A stretch of DNA of 64,000 nucleotides from Thermoplasmata archaeon. GTDB lineage: Archaea > Thermoplasmatota > Thermoplasmata > Thermoplasmatales > Thermoplasmataceae. Under the pieces are notes generated by a model that saw nothing but the letters and a program-made list of their open reading frames with translations, was not told the origin of the DNA and did no database searches. Each line of letters begins with the position of its first letter. Position 1 is the stretch's first letter. A program made the position numbers and the translations under genes. Positions 54,545 through 62,916 of the stretch are shown here, piece after piece. Location: NCBI GenBank assembly GCA_021846395.1, contig JAJZXB010000001.1, positions 62,001-126,000 on the forward strand, read 5' to 3'.

Positions 54545-54868
54545 TCATTCAATTAGAAAATCTGATAGTGAGCTTATTATTTTATAGAATTCCCTCCCCC
54601 TGTAAGTGAATGAATATCTAACCTTTACTGGTTTTGTGTTCAGTATTTCCCGTTTAACCAGATCATGTTTTTCAAATATAGAAAGCATTTTTGACAGGGT
54701 GTTTGAATTGATCCCATTTATTTCATTTTTAATCTGGTTAAAGCCAGAATGTTCCCTATTTCCCAGAGAAATGATTATTGGTATTGTCCACTGTCTCATC
54801 ATCTCATCATAATTTTTTCTTAATTTTTTATTATTTATTAAATCATAAATGCTTATCAGATCGGTCAT
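54545..54868 (-). CDS. HxlR/MarR-like winged-HTH regulator
   Basis: A 107-residue winged-HTH protein of HxlR type: MRQWTIPIIISLGNREHSGFNQIKNEINGINSNTLSKMLSIFEKHDLVKRE contains the helix 2-turn-recognition pattern (key segment INSNTLSKML), and RYSFTYRGREFYKI forms the wing. The usual N-terminal Cys of HxlR sensors is not present. Divergent from the HtrA-type protease, with 73 bases between the starts, so it may regulate that gene and itself. Confidence 0.86.
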   Translation of the reverse strand: MTDLISIYDLINNKKLRKNYDEMMRQWTIPIIISLGNREHSGFNQIKNEINGINSNTLSKMLSIFEKHDLVKREILNTKPVKVRYSFTYRGREFYKIISSLSDFLIE

Positions 54869-54941
54869 TTTGAATTCACCTGATACATTATATAGAACTT
54901 TCTAATATTTAAACCTGTTTAATATTATCTATTTGATAACT

Positions 54942-55880
54942 ATGGAAGGTTTTGAAAGTATACAGAACAGAATAACAGAAACTGCAGAAAAAGCAAGAGA
55001 ATCTGTGGTTAGCATAAATAGCACGCAATTGATAAGAAACGGTTATTCCATTTCACCTGTCAGGGGTGCAGGATCAGGGTTTATCATTGATTCTTCAGGA
55101 TATATAATAACAAATAACCACGTTGTTGAAAATTCAGAGGATATAGAGATAACCCTGTACAATGGAGAAACGTTTTATGGAAAGGTTGTTGGAACAGATA
55201 AACAAACGGATCTGGCTGTATTGAAAATAGAAAGAAGTGATCTGCACCCATTAAAATTTGGAAATTCTGAGGAGGCAAAGGTTGGCCAGATGGTTATTGC
55301 AATAGGCAATGCAATGGGCCTTCCAGGTGGCCATACAATTTCATTTGGTGTTATAGGTGCAAAAAATCGTCCAATGCCATGGGCCAATTTTGTACTGGAG
55401 GGCCTGATACAGACCGATGCTGCCGTAAACCCCGGAAACAGTGGAGGGCCTCTGATGGATCTATATGGAAATGTTCTAGGTGTCAATACTGCAATTATAC
55501 CATATGCCCAGGGAATAGGGTTTTCAATACCATCTAACACGGTGAAGCAAGTTTTCAATGATATTATAAGTTACGGCACTGTCAAGAGAAAATATCTAGG
55601 AATTTCTGGAATAAATGCGGATGAGTATTTCAGCAGAGAAAATAAACACGGAGTACTGGTTGTTGACCTTGATGCTTATGGTCCAGCACATGAAGCAGGA
55701 ATAAGACCAGGGGATATAATTATATCAATTGACAACAGTAAAATAGAAAACATGAAAGACCTTATTTCGGGTTTATCAAAAGCTAACGATACAGCAGAGT
55801 TGATAATACTGAGGGATGGAAATAAATACAAATCAACAGTAAATATGAAGCATGAACCCCACATCATCAAAATAGAATAA
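54942..55880 (+). CDS. HtrA-type serine protease with one PDZ domain
   Basis: A 312-residue protein. Trypsin-like domain with catalytic His (TNNHVV), Asp (QTDLAVLK) and Ser (NPGNSGGP), then one PDZ domain (residues about 215-305, with GIRPGDIIISIDN). Length and order fit archaeal HtrA. No signal peptide or membrane segment is seen at the N-terminus (MEGFESIQNR), so the protein should be cytosolic, unlike most HtrA proteins. I chose ATG at 54942 instead of TTG at 54933. It likely degrades or holds damaged proteins under heat or acid stress. Confidence 0.92.
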   Translation: MEGFESIQNRITETAEKARESVVSINSTQLIRNGYSISPVRGAGSGFIIDSSGYIITNNHVVENSEDIEITLYNGETFYGKVVGTDKQTDLAVLKIERSDLHPLKFGNSEEAKVGQMVIAIGNAMGLPGGHTISFGVIGAKNRPMPWANFVLEGLIQTDAAVNPGNSGGPLMDLYGNVLGVNTAIIPYAQGIGFSIPSNTVKQVFNDIISYGTVKRKYLGISGINADEYFSRENKHGVLVVDLDAYGPAHEAGIRPGDIIISIDNSKIENMKDLISGLSKANDTAELIILRDGNKYKSTVNMKHEPHIIKIE

Positions 55881-56606
55881 TTTTTGAATTTTTAAAATTT
55901 TTTTACTAAATTTTTGTTATGATTTTTTTAAAACACGTTAAATACAGGTTTTGTGGTCAAAAAGATTTATTAATAACGGTATTATAAATGCACATAGATA
56001 TAGTAGATTACGATATAAAGAAAGTTGTTATAGATCCCATTACTCTTATTATAAATGCATATAGATATGGAAGATTACAATACTCCTGAGAAATATAGCC
56101 AATTGTCAATATTTGGATACAAGCTCCATGAAATGGGAAATTGATCTATGCTATATGATAACAAGGAGACAGAATAATTCTGAGGAGAATAGCTGAACAA
56201 TATGGGTTAGCGGGAATACTGTAAAAAAATAAAAAATATATAGATATGGAGAAACCGTCTGTATACAGCAGGAAAAAGAAGGAAATCTATTATGTATTCC
56301 ACAGAGATTCTATAGGGAAATTGATTGACAGGGAGAAAGTCGAATTAAGTATATTCTTACTTCTGGAAATATACAATATTGTTGATGAATATATTTGGAA
56401 CTAACTGTTTGAGAGGATATAGTTCATACATTTCCTTTGTTTCCTTGGGAAATTTTAACATGAAAACTTGCGAAGCTTTGCACAATCGGAAAAAGAACTC
56501 TGAATACAGTTCGAAAGAAATTATGTATAATTTCACTAAAAAATCAACTAACATTTGACAATGCTATATTTCAAAAAATTTAATAGGTCGTTTTATATAT
56601 TATTTT
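55881..56606. other. Gap with degraded frames and a direct repeat
   Basis: More than 700 bases without an intact recognised gene. It holds an imperfect 35-base direct repeat (55,981-56,015 and 56,048-56,082) and two short damaged frames. One, around 56,162-56,404, carries a TAA at about 56,222 and reads IILRRIAEQYGLAGIL, then MEKPSVYSRKKKEIYYVF and on to TAA at 56,402-56,404. I cannot name the original gene. It resembles leftovers of a mobile or toxin-antitoxin gene. Confidence 0.4.
55981..56082 (+). repeat. Imperfect 35-base direct repeat, two copies
   Basis: Copies at 55,981-56,015 and 56,048-56,082 begin ATTATAAATGCAxATAGATAT and share about 30 of 35 bases, with starts 67 bases apart. Each contains a potential ATG. 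Origin unknown. Confidence 0.5.
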
Positions 56607-57311
56607 ATGGAAGTCAATATTAATGGTCAGTTTTTTCCTTATCCATTAAAAGAATTGATGATAAGCTTAAAGGAAAAACATAGCAATTCCTGGATTAATG
56701 TAAATAATCTGATAGATGATTACTTAGATGAAGAGGGCCCATATTATAAGAAACTTAATGATTTTCTTATTAAAAAAATGGAATCCGATATTTCATTCAA
56801 TGATATATCTGAAAAAGAAGAAGATGAATTTAGATTGGAAATTGAGGAATTAGATCAAAGGTTTAAACCAATTATTGACATTATTACAAAATTAAAACCT
56901 AGAGAAAGAAATAAATTATATTTAAAACAACTAGAATCTATTATATCATCGATTGGTAATTTAAGAAAAATAATATTCAATAATACTATGGAAAAAGAGA
57001 TTTGGAACGAAAATGATTCCTTAATTAATTCTTATTTAAACTATTATTCCGGTATATTGCAGATATTTATAAACGATTTAAAAAAACAACAGAAAAATAA
57101 AAGTGAAAAAAATATATTTATTTATAACATAATTATATCCATTTACAGTGCTGTTATTTTGGCATTTTTAAATGATAATTTACCAAACAATGTTCTTACT
57201 TTAAGATTATCAGAACTATCTTTATTAAGTGATGGTACAATAAATAAAATGCATAAAAAATCTAAGAATATAATTAATAAATCACTAGAGGTAGAACCTT
57301 GCCCAAAATAG
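56607..57311 (+). CDS. Unknown helical protein, first gene of PIN cassette
   Basis: A 234-residue protein predicted to be mainly helical, Asn/Lys/Glu-rich, without recognised domain. It has an FNDISEKEEDEFRLEIEEL coiled-coil-like stretch and a hydrophobic helix pair near residues 165-195 (NIFIYNIIISIYSAVILAFL). The TTG start of the PIN-like gene lies within its last codons, an overlap of 13 bases that implies coupling, so it is a candidate antitoxin. An AT-rich stretch (TTTTATATATTATTTT) precedes its start. Confidence 0.65.
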   Translation: MEVNINGQFFPYPLKELMISLKEKHSNSWINVNNLIDDYLDEEGPYYKKLNDFLIKKMESDISFNDISEKEEDEFRLEIEELDQRFKPIIDIITKLKPRERNKLYLKQLESIISSIGNLRKIIFNNTMEKEIWNENDSLINSYLNYYSGILQIFINDLKKQQKNKSEKNIFIYNIIISIYSAVILAFLNDNLPNNVLTLRLSELSLLSDGTINKMHKKSKNIINKSLEVEPCPK

Positions 57312-58084
57312 AAAATATTGGTCAATTTATTGATACAAATATATTATTTGATATAATTTATAAAGAAAGAACTAGGCACAAAAAATCTATTGATTTTTAT
57401 AGGCAATTTAAAAATCTAGAGATAAGTGTGGAAATAAAGGTTAGAGCTGAAGCAAATCAGGTAATTTTAAAGTATATTAATAATTTTACATCTGACCTTA
57501 ATAATTTTTTATTTACAAAAGATAAACACTCTACGAAGTGGGATTTATTAACACCTTTGGAACGTATTAAAAGACTTGACAAATTTTTGGATGATTATAA
57601 AAAAAATAAAAATAAGGAAGAATATTTTCCTTTTTATAATGAGATGATAATGACCCTAAAAAACGAAATTATTGATTCAACTTTATATGAAATCAAAGAA
57701 GCTTTAATTGAATTACCTATTTCCCATCTTCAATTTTTTAAAGTAAAAATAGATAGTTATTTTAATTTTATTTCTCCTGCTTTTGACGTGGAAAACAATA
57801 CGATTGTTTTATTCAACGAGAAATTGAAAACAAAATTTAAGAATAAATATTTTTTGAATAATCAGAGTTTTGATATGGAGATTGTAATTAATATTTTTAA
57901 TCTTATAATTCTTGGAAGTGATTCAGATATAAAATTTGATTTTATCAATTTTTATACAAATGATAATAAATTTATAACAAATTATAAAAATATAAAATTA
58001 AATCCGCCAGATCTTGAAGAAACTGAACTAAATAATCTATTGTCAGATAAAATTAATTTAATTAAGTTTATAAATCCATATTAA
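57299..58084 (+). CDS. PIN-like nuclease, second gene of cassette
   Basis: A 261-residue protein with PIN signatures: QFIDTNILFDIIYKERTRHKK at the N-terminus (first Asp, residue 11), VRAEANQV as a possible Glu, and NFYTNDNKFITNY near residue 220 (Asp of the last motif). The middle 150 residues are a helical insertion larger than in VapC toxins. This fits large PIN-like toxins or defence nucleases. It starts with TTG inside the upstream gene. An intact IS element starts 27 bases after its stop. Confidence 0.68.
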   Translation: MPKIENIGQFIDTNILFDIIYKERTRHKKSIDFYRQFKNLEISVEIKVRAEANQVILKYINNFTSDLNNFLFTKDKHSTKWDLLTPLERIKRLDKFLDDYKKNKNKEEYFPFYNEMIMTLKNEIIDSTLYEIKEALIELPISHLQFFKVKIDSYFNFISPAFDVENNTIVLFNEKLKTKFKNKYFLNNQSFDMEIVINIFNLIILGSDSDIKFDFINFYTNDNKFITNYKNIKLNPPDLEETELNNLLSDKINLIKFINPY

Positions 58085-58110
58085 ATACTAAATTTTAGCT
58101 CTTTATTCAG

Positions 58111-59662
58111 ACTCTCCCATATCTTAAAATATTTTAAAACCTAAACACGGACATACTTACGTAATATGTCATTGTCCACTTTTAATAACTCATACAGTTT
58201 CTCAACCTTCTTTGGAACTTCACCGAATACTTCCTTATTGTTCAGATTGAACACCTTTATCTTAGAAAACAGCAATAAAATATCCTTAACACTGTATTTA
58301 TTGCTTATTCCACGTTCTTTCAGGTCATTCAGTATATTATAATAGATGTACAGTGATATGAAATTCACAAACATATAGCCATTTAAGGTGTCATTGTCCC
58401 TCAAATATGATTTATCCGAATCTATTATATTCTTCAATATGTCAAAACTCTTTTCTATATTGTCCCTGTCCTTGTACATATTGTATATGTTTTCAGGCTT
58501 TTCATTGATATTTGAGTATAAGTATATCTTCCCAAAATGCTTTTCCAGTTTACTGTATTTATTCTTCAATGATTTATTGTTGTCCATTGCCAGCAATCTT
58601 GCCCTATCCTCCTCACTCTTCAACTTTATATCCTCAAATACATAGATGTGCTTCTTATCAACATTTATTACATTCCAGTACTTTATTGGCCTGTTGTGGT
58701 ATAGGAATACATCTGTGAAATCATTATTTATTTTTATGAGTTTATTGTTCCTCTTCAATGGAACTACATATTTTATATGGCTGGTTTCCATCTTGCTTAT
58801 ATTTGTACTGGAATAAAATCCAGAATCTGCTATTATAACAACATTGTTTATGTCTGCAATGTCTATTGTTTTAACAAGTGTTTTGATATCCCTGATAGAT
58901 CCATATACCAATCTCATGTATGCAGGGACTTTATAATCTATGGAGTACATCATTATAAGATTGTACTGTGGCAGTTGCAGATGGTCCTTATTGTAACCCT
59001 TTTCCAAGTATTCTATATTATTAGAATATGATATGAATGCAGTTAAATCCATCAACAGATACCTTTTTCCGGTTGAAAGCCTCTTCATAACATTATATAT
59101 CTTATTTGAAGATCCTGTATTCTTCAATAATAAAGATATCTTCTTTGGATTCAGTGATGTTATTTTATTGAGGTATGTTTTATCCAAATAATAGTTGATA
59201 GACCTTATTGGCAATGGTGACAGCAGCCTTATAATTGACAGTGATAGTATATCATTGTAATCTTTTGTAAATTCATCTTTCAGTATTTTGATCAAATTAC
59301 TGGTCAATGATAATATGTAATTGATATTCCCATATTCATAGTCATACCTTATTATATTGTCATTTGCCCTGACAATGCCATTCTCTGTTACAATCCCCAA
59401 ATACCCTAAGGTTACCTTTCTTGCCCTTTTCTTTTCCCTGTCATAAACACTGGTAATCCTGTATGCATAGTATTTGTCCCTGAACTTCCTTATTTCAACA
59501 CCCTCTGTTTTGTATTTCAGTACATAATCCGGATAATTCATATAACGTACATACGTAATATCTATATTAATATTTCTATGGTATTATTATATTTTAATAA
59601 TATTGAAAATAAAGGTTATTGTAAAAATTGGAGATAATTATATTACGTAAAAATGGGAGTGT
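58111..59662. mobile_element. Insertion sequence, IS4/IS1634-type, with short terminal inverted repeats
   Basis: An element of about 1,550 bases carrying one transposase gene. Terminal repeats are ACTCTCCCAT (58,111-58,120) and ATGGGAGTGT (59,653-59,662), which match in 9 of 10 bases as inverted repeats. No clear target duplication is seen just outside. Size and single gene fit the IS4 superfamily. Boundaries are inferred. Confidence 0.6.
58141..59541 (-). CDS. DDE transposase, IS4/IS1634 family
   Basis: A 466-residue intact transposase. KRYLLMDLTAFISYS (first Asp), NVVIIADSGFYSSTNISKM (second Asp) and NMYKDRDNIEKSFDILKN (YRxRxxIExxF-type motif with catalytic Glu) give the DDE triad in order. 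The N-terminal part (YYAYRITSVYDREKKRARK) is typical of the IS1634 group. The open frame and intact motifs suggest a recently active element. It lies inside the inferred insertion sequence and immediately follows the PIN cassette. Confidence 0.88.
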   Translation of the reverse strand: MNYPDYVLKYKTEGVEIRKFRDKYYAYRITSVYDREKKRARKVTLGYLGIVTENGIVRANDNIIRYDYEYGNINYILSLTSNLIKILKDEFTKDYNDILSLSIIRLLSPLPIRSINYYLDKTYLNKITSLNPKKISLLLKNTGSSNKIYNVMKRLSTGKRYLLMDLTAFISYSNNIEYLEKGYNKDHLQLPQYNLIMMYSIDYKVPAYMRLVYGSIRDIKTLVKTIDIADINNVVIIADSGFYSSTNISKMETSHIKYVVPLKRNNKLIKINNDFTDVFLYHNRPIKYWNVINVDKKHIYVFEDIKLKSEEDRARLLAMDNNKSLKNKYSKLEKHFGKIYLYSNINEKPENIYNMYKDRDNIEKSFDILKNIIDSDKSYLRDNDTLNGYMFVNFISLYIYYNILNDLKERGISNKYSVKDILLLFSKIKVFNLNNKEVFGEVPKKVEKLYELLKVDNDILRKYVRV

Positions 59663-60334
59663 TTATGTTTAAAAGATAAATTAATAATTTCAATAATTTT
59701 ACAATATATTACGAAAATTACTATAATTACCGTAATAATTTGCTATTATTTAGCATTATGAACTACACATAAATGGGAATTTTCAATATATTGTTATGGT
59801 TTAAAGATTTATTTTTCATAGCTATCGCTATAATACATAAATTACCTGAATTTACCCCAATCTCAATCACTACATTTTGAAAATTTTAAATATTTTTTTC
59901 TCTTGTAGAGATACCGGTGAAAACTTTCTTATTTTTGATACAGTTTCTTTATCTGTTATTATAACATGATATAGTAGAGATATGTCCTTCAGGATATTTA
60001 GTTGATAATCCCTTCTTAGCACCTTCTAGGTATTTATCTTTTCATTTATAGAATAATGATGATGCTATACCATGATTCCTGCATATCTCTGCTATTGGTA
60101 TATTATTCTCAAACGACTCTATTACTACATGATATCTCTCTTCAACAGTCCATACTTTACTTATTCTTCATTACCTCTTTTTTATTATTTTCCACTTCTA
60201 GTTTTATGCAATTTTAAACTGGTAATAACCATAAATTGTTTACTTAATCCCGGAATAATCGTGAACCCGTTCTGTGATACTTCCAATAATGTTTTCTGAA
60301 TAACATTTAAATATTACCCAATCGTATAGTAATA
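59663..60334. other. AT-rich gap with a transposase relic
   Basis: About 670 bases between the insertion sequence and the amino-acid permease. Apart from the IS3-like orfA relic described separately, no gene, RNA or repeat was recognised. Promoter-like AATAACATTTAAATATT precedes the permease. Confidence 0.4.
59985..60167 (-). pseudogene. IS3-type orfA transposase relic
   Basis: The minus strand reads KVWTVEERYHVVIESFENN, then IPIAEICRNHGIASSLFYK, a TGA stop (where family members have Trp) and KDKYLEGAKKGLS. This is the HTH region of IS3/IS-like orfA proteins (YxVVxES...IAExCR..GIxxSTFYxWKxKxLxGxKxxLS). No start codon or downstream orfB is seen. A fragment of a dead insertion sequence. Confidence 0.65.
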
Positions 60335-61756
60335 ATGAATAATGACCAAAAATTAGATAAAAATTCTATAGGTTTCTGGGGTGTAGTATTTTATGCCGTT
60401 TCTGTTATATTTCCTGCAGGTGCATTTGCTGTTACAGGCGTCACGGCGATGACTTATGGTGGAGAAACAGCCCCTCTTGCTTTTCTCGTTGGGGGAATTG
60501 TCCTGTTTCTTGCTATAATATCTATCTATGTGTTTAGCCAGCACATAAGCAACGCAGGTGGTTATTATAAATATGTCGAAGGTGGTATTCCAAATAAAGT
60601 GATATCAAAAAGCGTTGGATTGTGGAACGCCTTTTGGGTCGTTGGAGATATGATAGCTGCAAGTCTTGTAGTTGCTTTTTTCACCTATGTTGGATTGGCT
60701 GCTTTGATTAATATAGAACTTCCATTTTTTTCATTGATTTTGCTTTCTTTGATTGTTCCTGTAATATTTTTAATTGTGGGATATTTCGGTATAAAGGTAA
60801 CATCATTAGCAGCAATAATTATTGGTGCACTGCAACTGGCTATATTTGGTGGCCTTGCTATTGCCATTGTTGCAAAAGCCCAATATAACAGTGCAGTTTA
60901 TTTCAATGTATCAAATTCTCTCGACGGTTTTCATGGATTTTTCCTTGCAATGGTTGTAGGGGCTTTCCTTGCATATGGTGGTTATGGCTCTGTTGTCTCT
61001 CTTGGAGAAGAAGCAAAATTGCCTACAAAAACCTTGAAAAAGTCCGTAGTTACAGCCTTATTGATTATGATAGTTTTTGATACATTTGTAGTTTATAGCA
61101 TAGTTGCCGCTGCCGGTCCCAATTTAAGCACAGTTGACTCCGTATATGCTCCGGGTGTTTATATAGCGGATAAGTTCTATGGTTTGGATGTAGCATTTTT
61201 TGCATTTATATTTGTGATTATTGCGCAGATATTTTCACCGATAATATTTGGAAACAGTGGTGCAAGAACAATATTTGCTCTGGCTAGAGATGGTGTCCTT
61301 CCAAAAAGTTTATCAAAGGTTCATAAAAAATATAAGAGCCCATATATGGCTACGATAATGGTTTTTATTATAGTTGTTATTGGTGTGCTTGCTACAATGA
61401 TACCTATGGTGTATTTTTATGGTGATATAAATGGCCTTTTCTATAGCTTTGCATTATGGGGAACTGCTATTACAATTTTTACTTTAATGTACCATGTTGT
61501 AACCAATACAGCACTTCCGTTTTTCATAAAAAGATCAGGCATAAAAATGAAATATATTGCATATATTGTGGCTCCAACAGCGGGCTCCATAATAGTGATT
61601 GTTGCAATATATTATTCATTAATAGGGCTGGTACTTCCATTATCAATGGTATATATTATGGTGCCCATATGGATAGTAATTTCCATTTTTATTATTTATA
61701 TCAGGAGAAAATACATCAAAATTCAAACTCTTGATGAATTAACAGGAGCTAAATAA
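60335..61756 (+). CDS. APC superfamily amino-acid permease
   Basis: A 473-residue, 12-helix permease. LDKNSIGFWGVVFYAVSVIFPAGAFAVTG begins the first helix (key residues N-S-I-G and the P-A-G loop), then ISNAGGYYKYVEGG, as in the other APC permease in the window; SLGEEAKLPTKTL is the central acidic loop. It probably takes up an amino acid for the following aminotransferase, with which it overlaps by one base (TAATG). Substrate unknown. Confidence 0.9.
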   Translation: MNNDQKLDKNSIGFWGVVFYAVSVIFPAGAFAVTGVTAMTYGGETAPLAFLVGGIVLFLAIISIYVFSQHISNAGGYYKYVEGGIPNKVISKSVGLWNAFWVVGDMIAASLVVAFFTYVGLAALINIELPFFSLILLSLIVPVIFLIVGYFGIKVTSLAAIIIGALQLAIFGGLAIAIVAKAQYNSAVYFNVSNSLDGFHGFFLAMVVGAFLAYGGYGSVVSLGEEAKLPTKTLKKSVVTALLIMIVFDTFVVYSIVAAAGPNLSTVDSVYAPGVYIADKFYGLDVAFFAFIFVIIAQIFSPIIFGNSGARTIFALARDGVLPKSLSKVHKKYKSPYMATIMVFIIVVIGVLATMIPMVYFYGDINGLFYSFALWGTAITIFTLMYHVVTNTALPFFIKRSGIKMKYIAYIVAPTAGSIIVIVAIYYSLIGLVLPLSMVYIMVPIWIVISIFIIYIRRKYIKIQTLDELTGAK

Positions 61757-62916
61757 TGGTAAAGCCTGAATTTAAGCCCTTTAATTTTACTGTCGATTCC
61801 GCAAGTAAATTCAGAGTGATATCCAAAAATAAGGAAATTATTGATTTTACCGGATCAGCAATGTCTGTTGGATATAATTTTTTTGAACCAGAGTCAATAA
61901 AACCTGCTGTAAGCAAGCTTGTTTTTAATAATATTTATACTGAGAAATTAACAGAAAAACTATTGAATTTTTCGGGTTTTGAAAATGTTGCATATACAAC
62001 AAGTGGAACAGAAGCCTGTGATACAGCATTATCAAGATTTGGAAAGCCCATTTATGCTCTTGAGGGTTCATATCATGGTTTAACATATCTAACAAGGCTT
62101 GTTTCAAATGGTACAGGTTATGATGCCGAAAACAAAATAATACATTTGAAGGTTCCATCTCGAAATTTTTCTGTTTCCAGAGCCATTGAATATAATGATA
62201 AACTCATATCCGATAGCAATATTCCCAAAGGTGGAACGCTCATTTTTGAACTTATACAATCCGATGGCGGTGTTAATATATTACCCAAGAATTTTATAAA
62301 TTATGTTATTGGAATTGCAGAAAACAAAGGTTTAAAGATAATAGTTGATGAGGTTTACACGGGGTATGGCAGGTCTGGGGAAATGTTGTTATTTAAAAAA
62401 TATGGAATTACTCCTGATATGGTATGCCTTGGGAAGGGAATGGCAGCTGGTTTGCCCCTGGGAGCAGTTTTATACAATGGTAAATGGGAATTGCCGTACA
62501 ATGATGTTTTGAACATGCAGGCTGCAAACATGTTTGTTTCATCAATTGCAAATAGAGTTATTGATGCTATTACTGAACACATCCTTGAAAACGTAAGAAA
62601 AAATGGTGAGTGTATATTATCAAAATTTCAATCTATAAAAGGTGGTTCTATTTATAGTTCAAGAGGAAATGGATATATGATCGGTATTGAAATTACAAAC
62701 AAAAAAGGAGAACCTGATGGAAACACTGCGTTGGAAATAAGAGATGAAATTTTTGGGCAAGGAGTGGCTTTGTCGTTAACAGGTGAATTCAATAACGTGT
62801 TGAAAATAACCCCTCCGGTTTTAATTGATGACTCTACACTAAATGAGGCTGTAAATATTATTGCAAATGTATTATCAAGCAAAGGAATAGGAGGAGAAAA
62901 TGTTGTTAAAAAATAA
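61756..62916 (+). CDS. Class III PLP aminotransferase
   Basis: A 386-residue fold-type I aminotransferase of the class III group (GSA, omega-amino acid, GABA). YTTSGTEACDTALSRF (phosphate binding), LEGSYHGLTYL, then IIVDEVYTGYGRSGEMLL (Asp for the pyridine), MVCLGKGMAAGLPLGAVLY with the Schiff-base Lys, and ITPPVLID near the end are all present. A natural substrate could be an omega-amino acid or an alpha-amino group on a CoA-linked or D-type compound. It lies between a permease and an enolase-superfamily enzyme, so an amino-acid catabolic operon is likely. Confidence 0.9.
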   Translation: MVKPEFKPFNFTVDSASKFRVISKNKEIIDFTGSAMSVGYNFFEPESIKPAVSKLVFNNIYTEKLTEKLLNFSGFENVAYTTSGTEACDTALSRFGKPIYALEGSYHGLTYLTRLVSNGTGYDAENKIIHLKVPSRNFSVSRAIEYNDKLISDSNIPKGGTLIFELIQSDGGVNILPKNFINYVIGIAENKGLKIIVDEVYTGYGRSGEMLLFKKYGITPDMVCLGKGMAAGLPLGAVLYNGKWELPYNDVLNMQAANMFVSSIANRVIDAITEHILENVRKNGECILSKFQSIKGGSIYSSRGNGYMIGIEITNKKGEPDGNTALEIRDEIFGQGVALSLTGEFNNVLKITPPVLIDDSTLNEAVNIIANVLSSKGIGGENVVKK

